From Tannerella sp. (GTDB lineage Bacteria > Bacteroidota > Bacteroidia > Bacteroidales > Tannerellaceae): 64,000 nt of DNA. A program made the position numbers and the translations under genes. Each line of letters begins with the position of its first letter. Position 1 is the stretch's first letter. A model generated the notes under the pieces. That model was not told the DNA's origin. It saw only the letters and a program-made list of their open reading frames with translations, and did no database searches. The stretch is from NCBI GenBank assembly GCA_031271805.1, contig JAISUX010000053.1, forward strand, positions 1 to 64,000, in the 5' to 3' direction. Positions 9,363 through 18,255 of this stretch are shown in pieces.

Positions 9363-10193
9363 TCAACTCAGGACAATTTGTTCGACATCAATATCCCGGC
9401 TCAGGAACAGCGAAGCCGCTTCGGCGAATTTCTCCGGCGATTCGGTAGTCAGGAACCGACATTCCCCGCCGGTACTAAGCCGACCGGCCATCTCCGGATG
9501 GCGCTTGAGATAATCCTTCAAACTCGCAGCCACGTAAGCGCCTTGCGAAAACAGGACGACGCCCGGCGGCAGGTATTTCCGTATCTTCGCTTCGAGCAAC
9601 GGATAGTGCGTGCAGGCCAGCGCAAGAACATCTATCTGCGGGTCGGCGGCAAAAATATGCTCAATATTCTTGCGGACGAAATAATCCGCCCCATCGCCGT
9701 CGCACTCGCCGTTTTCGACTATCGGCACCCACATCGGGCAGGCTTCGCCCGTGACCGTCATGCCGGGATACAGCTTCGCTATCTCCATATCGTACGAACC
9801 CGACGATATTGTCCCCGTTGTCCCCAGTATGCCTATATGCTTAGTCCTGCTCAAGGCGTTGATCGCCTCGACGGTAGGCCGGATAACCCCGAGCACCCGT
9901 CGCGACGGGTCGGCCGAAACGGGCAAATCCTTCTGTTGGATAGTGCGCAGCGCTTTCGCGGAAGCCGTATTACAAGCTAAAATAACTAAGGGACAACCTT
10001 CGTCAAACAAGCGGAAGACCGCCTGGCGCGTGAATTGATAGACAATCTCAAACGAGCGCGTACCGTACGGTGTGCGGGCATTATCACCGAGATATACATA
10101 GTCGTATTCCGGCAACAGTTCACGTATCTTCTCGAAGATCGTCAGACCACCGTAGCCGGAATCGAAAACCCCTATCATCGACTTCGCCCTCAT
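9363..10193 (-). CDS. murI: Glutamate racemase
   Basis: Converts L- to D-glutamate for peptidoglycan synthesis in the cytoplasm. The 276-residue protein has FDSGYGGLT (the catalytic Asp/Ser region), YLGDNARTPYG, the first catalytic Cys in LACNTASA and the second in ALACTHYPLLE. I use the ATG giving MRAKSMIGVF; another Met just before IGVF and an upstream TTG are alternatives. It follows the two skp-like genes as in other Bacteroidetes, but a terminator-like hairpin separates it from them. The M15 dipeptidase follows directly. Confidence 0.94.
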   Translation of the reverse strand: MRAKSMIGVFDSGYGGLTIFEKIRELLPEYDYVYLGDNARTPYGTRSFEIVYQFTRQAVFRLFDEGCPLVILACNTASAKALRTIQQKDLPVSADPSRRVLGVIRPTVEAINALSRTKHIGILGTTGTISSGSYDMEIAKLYPGMTVTGEACPMWVPIVENGECDGDGADYFVRKNIEHIFAADPQIDVLALACTHYPLLEAKIRKYLPPGVVLFSQGAYVAASLKDYLKRHPEMAGRLSTGGECRFLTTESPEKFAEAASLFLSRDIDVEQIVLS

Positions 10194-10198
10194 ATCAC

Positions 10199-10231
10199 AA
10201 AATAACAAATGCCCATGACTGGCACGGGCAT
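10199..10231 (-). terminator. Terminator-like hairpin between ompH-2 and murI
   Basis: On the minus strand, ATGCCCGTG and CATGGGCAT form a 9-bp stem (one G-U pair, which is an A-C mismatch on the other strand) around a CCAGT loop, followed by TTTGTTATTTT. It lies after the ompH stop and ends only a few bases before the murI start, so it may attenuate rather than fully stop read-through. Confidence 0.5.
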
Positions 10232-10256
10232 CTATATAAAATGCGTGATGAAACTA

Positions 10257-10754
10257 TCACTTTAAGCCTAATTTCGCCTTTACCTTTTCGGTAGCGTCGA
10301 TCGCCGCGTTCCCGGTATAGAGGCAAGCAGCGGGATTGAGGATATAGGTATAGCCGTTTTCCTCGCCCACTTCTTTGATGGCTTTCTGGATCTTCGATTC
10401 AATAGGAGCAAGCAGTTCGTCCTGTTTCTTCTTGATCTGCTCCTGCGCCATAGGTGCGAAATTCTCAAGCCGTTGCTGAATGTCCTGTATTTCCTGCAAG
10501 CGAAGCATACGGATATTTTCGTTCAAGGTATCACCCTGTGCGGATAACTCCGAATACTTGCGGGTATATTCATCCTGCATGACCTTGAATTGCGACTGAT
10601 ATTGCTGCTGTATAGTCGCCATCTCGCTTTCCATAGCGGATACTTCGGGCATAATATTAAACACCGCTTGCGTCTGAACAACAGCGATTTTCACCTCTTG
10701 TGCCGCCAATCCCAACGGAAGGAATAATAAAATTGATACAATAATTTTTTTCAT
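10257..10754 (-). CDS. OmpH/Skp-family periplasmic chaperone (second copy)
   Basis: A 165-residue Skp-like chaperone expected to escort unfolded outer-membrane proteins through the periplasm to BamA. A signal peptide (residues 1-18, LAAQ cleavage) is followed by the Skp core strand KIAVVQTQAVFNIMPE and a long Gln/Glu-rich amphipathic helical hairpin (about 45-120), then the returning strand YTYILNPA. It is the downstream of two tandem copies and has its own promoter in the 104-bp gap. Confidence 0.88.
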   Translation of the reverse strand: MKKIIVSILLFLPLGLAAQEVKIAVVQTQAVFNIMPEVSAMESEMATIQQQYQSQFKVMQDEYTRKYSELSAQGDTLNENIRMLRLQEIQDIQQRLENFAPMAQEQIKKKQDELLAPIESKIQKAIKEVGEENGYTYILNPAACLYTGNAAIDATEKVKAKLGLK

Positions 10755-10801
10755 CTTCTTTCTTATTTATTAATTGTTAATTGTCTGTCGAAAAAACCGC
10801 A

Positions 10802-10832
10802 CAAAGATACATTAAATAATTAATATAACAAT
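10802..10832 (-). promoter_or_regulatory. Promoter upstream of the second ompH gene
   Basis: Minus-strand -7 TATCTTTG (10809-10802) with ATTG (3 of 4) at 10832-10829, spacing 19 nt. This would let the second Skp copy be expressed independently of bamA. Confidence 0.6.
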
Positions 10833-10858
10833 CTTTACGGCGCTTTTTTTTGCAAAAA

Positions 10859-11380
10859 TCACTTAGAATAACCCATTTTCAACAAAACTTCGTTACTGAT
10901 GTCGATTTTCGGGGATGCAAAAATTATGCTCATAGCCGACGCTCTATCGACCACTACCTGATAACCTTTATCCTCGGATATCGCCTTGACAGCTTCGTAT
11001 ATCTCGTCCTGGATAGGCTTGATAAGCGATTCGCGCTTCTTGTACAACTCTCCTTCGGCGCCGAAGTATTTGCGCTTAAGTTCCTGAGCTTCTTGCTCTT
11101 TCTTAACTATTTCCTCTTCGCGCTTCGACTTCATCTCGGCCGAGAGGAAAACCAACTCGCTCTGATACGTCTTGTACATCGTCTGGGCTTCCTGCTGAAG
11201 TTTCTCGACTTCGGCCTGCCATTTCTCCGACAACTGGCTCAGTTGCTCGTTAGTCATCTCATATTGAGGAATATTCTTAAATATATATTCCATATCTATA
11301 AGCGCGAATTTTTGCGCTTTAACCGTAGTTGTCACCGACAATGACAACACTATTCCGATAATAAAAATCACTCGTTTCAT
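10859..11380 (-). CDS. OmpH/Skp-family periplasmic chaperone (first copy)
   Basis: A 173-residue Skp homologue. A signal peptide (cut near VKA-Q) leads into FALIDMEYIFKNIPQYE, the conserved first strand, then a long Lys/Glu/Gln-rich coiled hairpin (about 45-125) and the closing strand KGYQVVVDRASAMSIIFA. It lies 26 bp downstream of bamA, its functional partner. The two copies have diverged strongly in sequence, so they probably have distinct client ranges or expression. Confidence 0.9.
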   Translation of the reverse strand: MKRVIFIIGIVLSLSVTTTVKAQKFALIDMEYIFKNIPQYEMTNEQLSQLSEKWQAEVEKLQQEAQTMYKTYQSELVFLSAEMKSKREEEIVKKEQEAQELKRKYFGAEGELYKKRESLIKPIQDEIYEAVKAISEDKGYQVVVDRASAMSIIFASPKIDISNEVLLKMGYSK

Positions 11381-11406
11381 AAGTCAAAATCTTTAATTGT
11401 TCGTTG

Positions 11407-14163
11407 TTAAAATTCTTGTCCGAGGATGAAGTGGAATTGTCCGCCACCCCGTGTAGATGAGCCGTATGGCTTATCGAAGCCATAGCCCCAGTCGATACCC
11501 ATCAAGCCGATCATAGGCAGGAAGATGCGAACGCCGAAACCTGCGGAACGTTTCAGATTGAATGGATCAAATTCCGACATACTTGTCCAGGCATTACCCG
11601 CTTCGATAAAGCCTAATCCGTATATAGTACTCGAAGGTTCAAGAATCAGAGGGTAGCGCAGTTCCATCGAGAGGCGTGAATACGAACGCGCCGACGCGGG
11701 CATATAGGGGTTGTTTCCGGATATTGCACCGTTCTCGTAACCGCGCAGGGCTACTGTTTCCTGATAGTACATGTAGCCGCCGGTCATGCCGTCGCCACCA
11801 ACGTAATAGGTGCCGAATGGCGACTTCTTATACTTGTTGTAATCACCGATCCAGCCGACCTCGACGCGTGACATCAACACCGGAGTGCGTTGCGGCCCGT
11901 CGTACTGAGGTAGCGGAAGCAGCGGAATAAAGGTCTTAGCCTTGAATGTAATCTTATAATACTCCACAAACTTGAATTTCTCGGCTTCCGAAGTAATATT
12001 CTTGTAATCCTTGCCGTCCCACAACGAATATGGCAACGTAAAGGCTCCGGTAAGCGTAAACTGCGAGCCGAAGCGCGTGTAGAGCGGGTTGTCGATAGAG
12101 TTGCGCTGCAAGGCGAGTTCGAGATTGATATCGTTGTAAGTACCGTTTTCGGAAATTCCGAGGTAATACGTGCTCGACCAGTTGCTCAACATGTACATTT
12201 GATAATTGAGAGTAGCCATGAAATTAAAATAATCGTCCGGCCAGTTCAGGCGCTTGCCGTAGCCAACCGAGAAGCCGAGTATCTGCATATATTTACTCTT
12301 GTCGTAGGCGCTCTCGTAATAGTTCTCGTAGCCGTAACTGCTACCTGTCCCGTAATAGCTGCCGTATCCGTATCCGCCATATCCGCTATACAGGTAGGGG
12401 TTACTGTACAGGCTGTTAAGGTAAGCGTTCTGCATCTGGCTGTAGAAACTGGAATTGATACCTGTGTAACGCGAGAAATAGGCGCTCAACGACAGTGTGT
12501 TCGGTCGCTTGCCGCCGAACCAGGGGTCGAGGAAAGATATGCTGTAAGCCTGGTAATACTGCGCATTGGTCTGGCCGCTAATATTGAGCGTCTGGCCTTC
12601 GCCCTGGGGTATGATACCTTTGTAGGTGCTTGGATTAATCAGGTTTTTCAATGAGAAATTAGTGAATTTAAGTCCTAATTTTCCTATCAGTCCCGTCTGT
12701 CCCCATCCGAGCGAAAACTCAACCTGGTCGTTAGCTTTCGAGGCGAGGTTGTAGATGATATCGACGGTACCGTTTTCCTGATTCGGGCTGGCGTCGGGCT
12801 TCATATTTTCGGGGTCGAAGTGTCCCATCTGCGCAAGTTCGCGGAGAGAGCGCATCAGCGCCTCACGACTGAACAGATCGCCGGGCTTGGTGCGTAATTC
12901 GCGACGGATAATATCCTCGTACAGACGGTCGTTGCCGTTAATCACCACTTTGTTAATAGTGGCCTGCGGACCCTCTATTATCCTTATCTCCAAGGCAATA
13001 GAATCGTCCATGACATCAACCTCAACCGGGTCGAGCTGCGAAAACATGTAGCCATTGTTTTGATAAACATTCCACACCGCATCGTCGTCGGTCATCATTC
13101 GCTCCATCAGTTTCTTCTGATTATAGACCTCGCCGGGCTTCATGTTCAACACCGCGCCGAGATAATCCGACGAATATTTTGTGTTGCCCACAAACCGTAT
13201 ATCCTTGAGGTAATATTTCTGTCCCTCACTGATATCCAAGTAGATAGAAACATGTTTCGCATCGTAAGGAACAACGCTGTCGGAGAGTATCACCGCATCG
13301 CGATAGCCGAACTCGTTGTATTTGTCGATGAGGTTTTTCTTGTCGGCCTCGTATTCGGTGGTAGTAAATTTCTTAGTGCTGAACAATTCCAACCAACTGT
13401 TACGGAAACGCTCTTTCATATTGAACTTCTCGTTGGTCTTCTTCATTGCCTTTCGCAATTGGAAAGCCGTCAGATTATCTATACCATTGAAATATATCCT
13501 TTCTATCTTCGTTTTTTCATTTTTGTCGATATTGACATCCACGATAACTTCGCCGTCCTTGCCGGGCACCGGTTTTTCGACCACGTCTATATCTACGTTC
13601 TTAAACCCCTTATCCTCGAAATACTTCTTAATCAGAGTTTTAGTGCGGTCTATAACATGGGGTGTAATTTGAAAGCCCTTACGCAGGTTAAGGCGTGCAT
13701 CGAGGTCGGTACGCTCACTTTTCTTGACGCCGTTGAAATTGATTTCATAGATTCTGGGGCGTGGTTTGAGTTGAATGTCGAGCCATACTTTGCCGTCGAA
13801 GATACGCGAAGCCAAGATCTTGACGTCGGAGAACAGTCCTTGCCGCCAAAAACGGTTCACAGCCTCGGTAATCTCATCTCCTGGAATCGACACCACATCG
13901 CCTTTCGACAGCCCCGAAAAGCCTATCAATACATAATCTTCGTAGTTGGTCGCACCCGTGACCTTGATACTGTCAATCTTGTATTTCTTTTGTGAAAACG
14001 TATATTCTATCGTCGGAATCTCATTTGCGGGGATGGTATCTTGTACCCGTTTCGTCGAGTCCGTCACAGAGTCGGTTGTCGGAAGCAAGTTTTCGCTTAC
14101 TTGCGACTTGCCTGTAAAACAGAAGAATATAAATGTAAGTAACAGTGCTGTCTTTTTATCCAT
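11407..14163 (-). CDS. bamA: Outer-membrane protein assembly factor BamA
   Basis: Central subunit of the beta-barrel assembly machine. The 918-residue protein has a signal peptide, a Thr/Ser-rich linker, a row of POTRA domains (about 50-480, recognisable from repeats such as KGDVVSIPGDEITEAVNRFW and GDLFSREALMRSLREL), and a C-terminal barrel ending in GQFHFILGQEF. The barrel contains a Gly/Tyr/Ser-rich low-complexity stretch at about 570-620, probably a surface loop. It is flanked by uppS upstream (3 bp gap) and the two Skp chaperones downstream, the standard Bacteroidetes order. Confidence 0.95.
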   Translation of the reverse strand: MDKKTALLLTFIFFCFTGKSQVSENLLPTTDSVTDSTKRVQDTIPANEIPTIEYTFSQKKYKIDSIKVTGATNYEDYVLIGFSGLSKGDVVSIPGDEITEAVNRFWRQGLFSDVKILASRIFDGKVWLDIQLKPRPRIYEINFNGVKKSERTDLDARLNLRKGFQITPHVIDRTKTLIKKYFEDKGFKNVDIDVVEKPVPGKDGEVIVDVNIDKNEKTKIERIYFNGIDNLTAFQLRKAMKKTNEKFNMKERFRNSWLELFSTKKFTTTEYEADKKNLIDKYNEFGYRDAVILSDSVVPYDAKHVSIYLDISEGQKYYLKDIRFVGNTKYSSDYLGAVLNMKPGEVYNQKKLMERMMTDDDAVWNVYQNNGYMFSQLDPVEVDVMDDSIALEIRIIEGPQATINKVVINGNDRLYEDIIRRELRTKPGDLFSREALMRSLRELAQMGHFDPENMKPDASPNQENGTVDIIYNLASKANDQVEFSLGWGQTGLIGKLGLKFTNFSLKNLINPSTYKGIIPQGEGQTLNISGQTNAQYYQAYSISFLDPWFGGKRPNTLSLSAYFSRYTGINSSFYSQMQNAYLNSLYSNPYLYSGYGGYGYGSYYGTGSSYGYENYYESAYDKSKYMQILGFSVGYGKRLNWPDDYFNFMATLNYQMYMLSNWSSTYYLGISENGTYNDINLELALQRNSIDNPLYTRFGSQFTLTGAFTLPYSLWDGKDYKNITSEAEKFKFVEYYKITFKAKTFIPLLPLPQYDGPQRTPVLMSRVEVGWIGDYNKYKKSPFGTYYVGGDGMTGGYMYYQETVALRGYENGAISGNNPYMPASARSYSRLSMELRYPLILEPSSTIYGLGFIEAGNAWTSMSEFDPFNLKRSAGFGVRIFLPMIGLMGIDWGYGFDKPYGSSTRGGGQFHFILGQEF

Positions 14164-14166
14164 GCT

Positions 14167-14910
14167 TTAGGATTTTATTATTTGTTCGCTGGTCTTACCG
14201 TAACGCCTTTCGCGTTGCTGGTACGACATTATAGCTTCATAAAACTCGTTCTCTCTGAAATCAGGCCAATAAATGTCCGTGAAATATAATTCGGCGTACG
14301 ACAACTGCCATAGCAGGAAATTGCTGATTCGCTTCTCGCCGCCGGTTCGTATCAGCAAATCCGGGTCAGGAATACCGTGTGTCGTGAGATACGACGAAAT
14401 CGTATCCTCATTAATGCTGTTAAGTGAAATCTTGCCTTGACCTACATTGTAGATGATCTGCTTCACGGCGTTAGCTATTTCCCATCGCGAGGAATAACTC
14501 AACGCGAGCACTAATGTTGTACCCGTATTTTCGCTCGTCTGATTGATACAGTCCGACAGGGCGTTACGCACATCTTCGCGTAGCCGCATCAGGTCTCCTA
14601 TAGCCTTCAAACGCACGTTATTTTTCATCAAATCAGGCGTTTCGCGTTTGATAGCCGTTATCATAAGCGACATAAGGGCATCGACCTCCTCTTCGGGACG
14701 ATTCCAGTTTTCCGTCGAAAAGGTATAAACAGTCAGATATTTCAATCCGACGGCTACGGCCGCTTCAACGACTTTGCGGACGGAAACAACGCCTTCGCTG
14801 TGCCCTTCGCTGCGGTATGTACCGCGATGCTTAGCCCAACGACCGTTCCCATCCATAATTATTGCCACATGTTGCGGCAATCTGCTCTTGTCAATCTTGT
14901 CTATCGACAT
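14167..14910 (-). CDS. uppS: Isoprenyl transferase (undecaprenyl-diphosphate synthase)
   Basis: Makes the C55 lipid carrier used for peptidoglycan and surface glycans. The 247-residue cis-prenyltransferase shows the [13 protein letters not shown] motif with the essential D20, [13 protein letters not shown], and the C-terminal [19 protein letters not shown] signature with YAELYFTD. The order DUF6089, uppS, bamA is conserved in the phylum, so an envelope-biogenesis operon is likely. Confidence 0.96.
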   Translation of the reverse strand: MSIDKIDKSRLPQHVAIIMDGNGRWAKHRGTYRSEGHSEGVVSVRKVVEAAVAVGLKYLTVYTFSTENWNRPEEEVDALMSLMITAIKRETPDLMKNNVRLKAIGDLMRLREDVRNALSDCINQTSENTGTTLVLALSYSSRWEIANAVKQIIYNVGQGKISLNSINEDTISSYLTTHGIPDPDLLIRTGGEKRISNFLLWQLSYAELYFTDIYWPDFRENEFYEAIMSYQQRERRYGKTSEQIIKS

Positions 14911-14930
14911 TTCTTCAACGCCTGTTTTTT

Positions 14931-15644
14931 TTACTTTTTATCCATATCTTTTTTATTGCAATTACAGTTGCGCAGACCGAAGTCGTAAGTAACCGTAACT
15001 GCGAATATTATATACCAATCCTTGTTCTTCAGCGGACTGCTGTTAATTCCGTAGGGACTGTTTAACAGCTCGTTCCCCGCTGCGATGTCGAGTCGATCGC
15101 TGAACGATTTCCTTGCGCTCAATTCGGCTCCGATGTTGATACGATTTTTCAATTTGTACTTCACACCCGTTCCTGCCGTCAGGTAAGGACTGATGACCGT
15201 AGCGCCTCCACCCGGCGACACCGTTAGCCCAAATCCCCCTGCTATGTATGGCGACACACGTTTAGTATAAAGGAACTTGTATTTGTCGCTAAAGGGGAAG
15301 AAATTGAACTCTCCCTGTCCGCCGAAGTCAATCACCTGACGGTCGAATGTGGCCTCCGCATTGCCGGGATACACATTTTCCTGCCCTACGGTAGTGCCTG
15401 TGAGGCGCGTCCAGAGGAGGTCGCCCTTGAAGGCGATGCGGAAATTGGCATTATAGCGAAACATCGCTCCCGCTTCTGCGTTCATATTCCTGAAAGCCGC
15501 ATTCTTGTTGGCATCGCCCATATAGAATGAGCTGCCAAGACCCCCGCCTATCTCGTAAAGATATTCCTGGGCGCCCGCCGTCAAGCAAACGATGCACGAT
15601 ACGACTATCACGCTTATCCGATGGAAAAAAGTTGACCTTTTCAT
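14931..15644 (-). CDS. DUF6089-family outer-membrane beta-barrel protein
   Basis: A 237-residue protein with a signal peptide (ending TAGAQ) and alternating strands typical of a small barrel ([38 protein letters not shown]). It occupies the position upstream of uppS-bamA where Bacteroidetes carry DUF6089 proteins. The C-terminus is unusual for a barrel: after the last strand ([11 protein letters not shown]) it ends in a short Cys/Asp/Lys-rich tail ([11 protein letters not shown]). Function unknown, presumably linked to envelope assembly. Confidence 0.8.
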   Translation of the reverse strand: MKRSTFFHRISVIVVSCIVCLTAGAQEYLYEIGGGLGSSFYMGDANKNAAFRNMNAEAGAMFRYNANFRIAFKGDLLWTRLTGTTVGQENVYPGNAEATFDRQVIDFGGQGEFNFFPFSDKYKFLYTKRVSPYIAGGFGLTVSPGGGATVISPYLTAGTGVKYKLKNRINIGAELSARKSFSDRLDIAAGNELLNSPYGINSSPLKNKDWYIIFAVTVTYDFGLRNCNCNKKDMDKK

Positions 15645-15730
15645 TTATTCGTCTAATACTAAACCGCCGGATCCTTCCGACATTTCATTATAACGAAAAA
15701 ACACGGATAAAATTATATCGCTCCCCGCAT

Positions 15731-17074
15731 CTAATCATCCTTAAAGCCGAGCCGGTTGATACGTCCTCGCCACAATTCATTCAAAACTTTCATATCTCGA
15801 CCTACCTTTCCGCCGAAAAGCAGTATGTAATTTTCCTTATCAACAAAGGCCGAGGTAAAACCACGAGCCGCAAAGTCGTTAGGGAAAACATAATCTTCAC
15901 TAAACCAGGTCACTCCATTATCTTTCGACCTGTAAATATCTTTCAACGCGGCTCCGGTGCTATTCGTGCCGCCAAACAGGAACAGGCAACTGTCGTAACC
16001 GAATACCGAAGCACCTTCGCGAGGCGAGAAAGTCGCTCCGGCGTTCGACAGCGCCACCCATTGCCGACCGTCTATTGTTGACCAGGACTTGTCGGAAACA
16101 TTACCTTTGGCGTCACGCCCCGCCGCAATGAGAAGCCGCTGATAATACATCGACTCGTAATTCACGCCGCCGAAACCCGTAAGCGGGAAATTGTCGGGAA
16201 CTTTATCGCCCGTAGTCCATCCTGTTTCCTTGTCGAAGACAGTAAAATACAACTGCTCGCTGTCCTCATCCGTTATAGCAGCTAAGAGCGTTTTTTTGTT
16301 CGCCGCACCTTCGGGAACGCTTCCCAAGAGAGCTTTTATCGGTGGCGCACCTTCCGTTTTTTTCCATTCAAGCCCGTCTGCCGAACCGAACAGAACGCCA
16401 CCGGAAACAGCATACAACAGCCCGTCATACTCCGTAATCTGCGAAATATCAATATTTTCCGAAAGGCCGGTCAATGATTTCGCCGTCCATTCACCCTCGT
16501 CGGGATTGTCGGAAGTATAGACGCGAATTATGCCTTTTTCAAGGGCATACAGTATATATTTTGCATTAAACAAAACAACTTTAATGTCATCAAAAGCCCT
16601 GCCTTTAATCAATTCCGACGACCTGTTCCAAATTATCGAATCGGGATTTACCTGATGAATATTCAGTCGGGCTACATAAGTCTTTTGGGATATGCCGTCG
16701 TATGGATATACTACTATCTTCACCGGCATCGTAAAATCGACGGAATCCGTAGTGCTTACGGTATCGCCTGTGGCTTCAGGCATTATCTGCACTCCGAGCG
16801 CACCGACCTCGTAAGTAAGAGTACATATAACCTTCTCTTTCAAGATAGTACCGTAAGGCATTGAGTCTTTGTTGAATATCTCGCCGTTAACCTGATCAAT
16901 GGTGAAAATTACGCTTGCTAATTCCGGCACGGAATCACACGCTACCGAAAATGACGCTATTTGCGCGTTTGCCAACGCCCAATCTTCGGTGTCCGTACTG
17001 TCGGTTCCTAAACACGAAGACATCAAAAACAGCAATACGCCTATCAAAAATCCGCAAAATCCGTATCTTATCAT
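15731..17074 (-). CDS. DUF6242 lipoprotein with kelch/propeller-like region
   Basis: A 447-residue predicted lipoprotein: a hydrophobic leader ends in LMSSCLG, a good lipobox with Cys at about 21. The first 150 residues match the DUF6242 pattern of Bacteroidales surface lipoproteins (IASFSVACDSVPELASVIFTID..., a cadherin-like or Ig-like fold). The rest contains repeated blades with W/G-rich turns (NGVTWFSEDYVFPNDFAARGFTSA, EKRMLLFGG-like strands) suggestive of a propeller. It lies 86 bp upstream of DUF6089 and could be its operon partner. Role unknown. Confidence 0.78.
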   Translation of the reverse strand: MIRYGFCGFLIGVLLFLMSSCLGTDSTDTEDWALANAQIASFSVACDSVPELASVIFTIDQVNGEIFNKDSMPYGTILKEKVICTLTYEVGALGVQIMPEATGDTVSTTDSVDFTMPVKIVVYPYDGISQKTYVARLNIHQVNPDSIIWNRSSELIKGRAFDDIKVVLFNAKYILYALEKGIIRVYTSDNPDEGEWTAKSLTGLSENIDISQITEYDGLLYAVSGGVLFGSADGLEWKKTEGAPPIKALLGSVPEGAANKKTLLAAITDEDSEQLYFTVFDKETGWTTGDKVPDNFPLTGFGGVNYESMYYQRLLIAAGRDAKGNVSDKSWSTIDGRQWVALSNAGATFSPREGASVFGYDSCLFLFGGTNSTGAALKDIYRSKDNGVTWFSEDYVFPNDFAARGFTSAFVDKENYILLFGGKVGRDMKVLNELWRGRINRLGFKDD

Positions 17075-17096
17075 CTATTTTTACTTTTCGAGGTTG

Positions 17097-17104
17097 CAAA
17101 AGTA
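17097..17104 (-). promoter_or_regulatory. Possible -7 box for the DUF6242 gene
   Basis: Minus-strand TACTTTTG fits TAnnTTTG and lies about 23 nt from the start codon. No good TTTG is found at the -33 position, so support is weak. Confidence 0.35.
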
Positions 17105-17160
17105 ATAAGAATTTTTGTTTTAATCCTAAAATTCCACATTTATTTATAATATTTTAGTTC

Positions 17161-18213
17161 CTATACTATATTTTTTTGATTATCGCAATTGTGAAATTTT
17201 TCGATTATCGACATTCTTACATCTTCTTGAGTGTGATATATAAATGTCTGCTTATCAAATAGTTGAACATTACTTTCACTCCTGAAATCAGCGGCTTTGA
17301 CGCCTTCTTTCAAACGTATCGGTGCTGTTTCAACAATTATCTCATCCCATAACGATTTTTCAATAAAAGAGCGATGAAGTTGCGAACCGCCTTCGACTAA
17401 GAGCGAATGAATATCACGCTTATAGAGTTCGGACATGATTTTATCCGGATCGTCCGATTTGTCGCCGAAAACGAGCGTATCGTTCTTGTCCGTGAATATT
17501 TTGTGGTCTTGAGGGATGCGTCTGTTGCGGTCGATTATGACGCGCAGGGGCGATTTGCCGGGCCAATGGCGCACGGTTAGCGACGGGTTGTCGAGTATAG
17601 CGGTGTTGGTGCCGACCATGATAGCCTGCACCTCGGAACGCAGTCTGTGCACCATCATTCGCGTCAGGGGCGTTGACAGCATGACGGGCGGCATCTTGTC
17701 GTCGATACGGACATTGTCGATGAAACCATCCTCGCTCTGCGCCCATTTGAGTATGACGTAAGGACGACGTTTCTCATGAGCGGTTATAAAATAGCGATTC
17801 AACGTCCTCGCCTCATCTTCCATCACTCCCATAACGACATCTATGCCGGCGTCATGTAGCATCTTTATCCCTCTTCCGGCAACTTCGGGAAAGGGGTCGC
17901 GGCAGGCAATAACGACACGGGGAATAGCTTTCGCAATGATCAACTCGACGCAGGGAGGCGTCTTACCGTAGTGTGAGCATGGCTCAAGATTGACGTACAT
18001 AGTCGAGTTCTTGAGCATCTTTTCATCTTTAACCGAGCGTATTGCGTTGACTTCGGCATGCGCCTCGCCGAAGCAACGATGAAAGCCTTCGCCGATAATC
18101 GCCCCATCGCTGCCGACTATCACCGCTCCGACCATCGGATTAGGAGCCGTGAAGCCGATTCCACCCGCCGCAATATCAAGACATCGCGCCATAAATTTTT
18201 CGCAAATATCCAT
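17161..18213 (-). CDS. ribD: Riboflavin biosynthesis deaminase/reductase RibD
   Basis: Bifunctional enzyme for the second and third steps of riboflavin synthesis. The N-terminal deaminase has zinc ligands H52 (with E54 in HAEV), C79 and C88 (LEPCSHYGKTPPC), and TAPNPMVGAVIV. The C-terminal reductase starts near PYVILKWAQSEDGFI and has the NADPH-site segment LLVEGGSQLHRSFIE. I use the ATG at 18213 (MDICEKFM, 350 residues); an ATG at 18231 is possible. The frame stays open upstream, but that would overlap prmC and shows no family similarity. Confidence 0.92.
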   Translation of the reverse strand: MDICEKFMARCLDIAAGGIGFTAPNPMVGAVIVGSDGAIIGEGFHRCFGEAHAEVNAIRSVKDEKMLKNSTMYVNLEPCSHYGKTPPCVELIIAKAIPRVVIACRDPFPEVAGRGIKMLHDAGIDVVMGVMEDEARTLNRYFITAHEKRRPYVILKWAQSEDGFIDNVRIDDKMPPVMLSTPLTRMMVHRLRSEVQAIMVGTNTAILDNPSLTVRHWPGKSPLRVIIDRNRRIPQDHKIFTDKNDTLVFGDKSDDPDKIMSELYKRDIHSLLVEGGSQLHRSFIEKSLWDEIIVETAPIRLKEGVKAADFRSESNVQLFDKQTFIYHTQEDVRMSIIEKFHNCDNQKNIV

Positions 18214-18230
18214 GTTTCCGAATTTATTCA

Positions 18231-18238
18231 TATCTTTG
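18231..18238 (+). promoter_or_regulatory. -7 box of the prmC-recX-comF operon
   Basis: TATCTTTG, a full match to TAnnTTTG, 17 nt before the prmC ATG. No TTTG lies at the expected -33 distance. The box overlaps the alternative ribD start at 18231, so the divergent genes share a very small control region. Confidence 0.5.
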
Positions 18239-18255
18239 TCACAAACTTTTATAAT

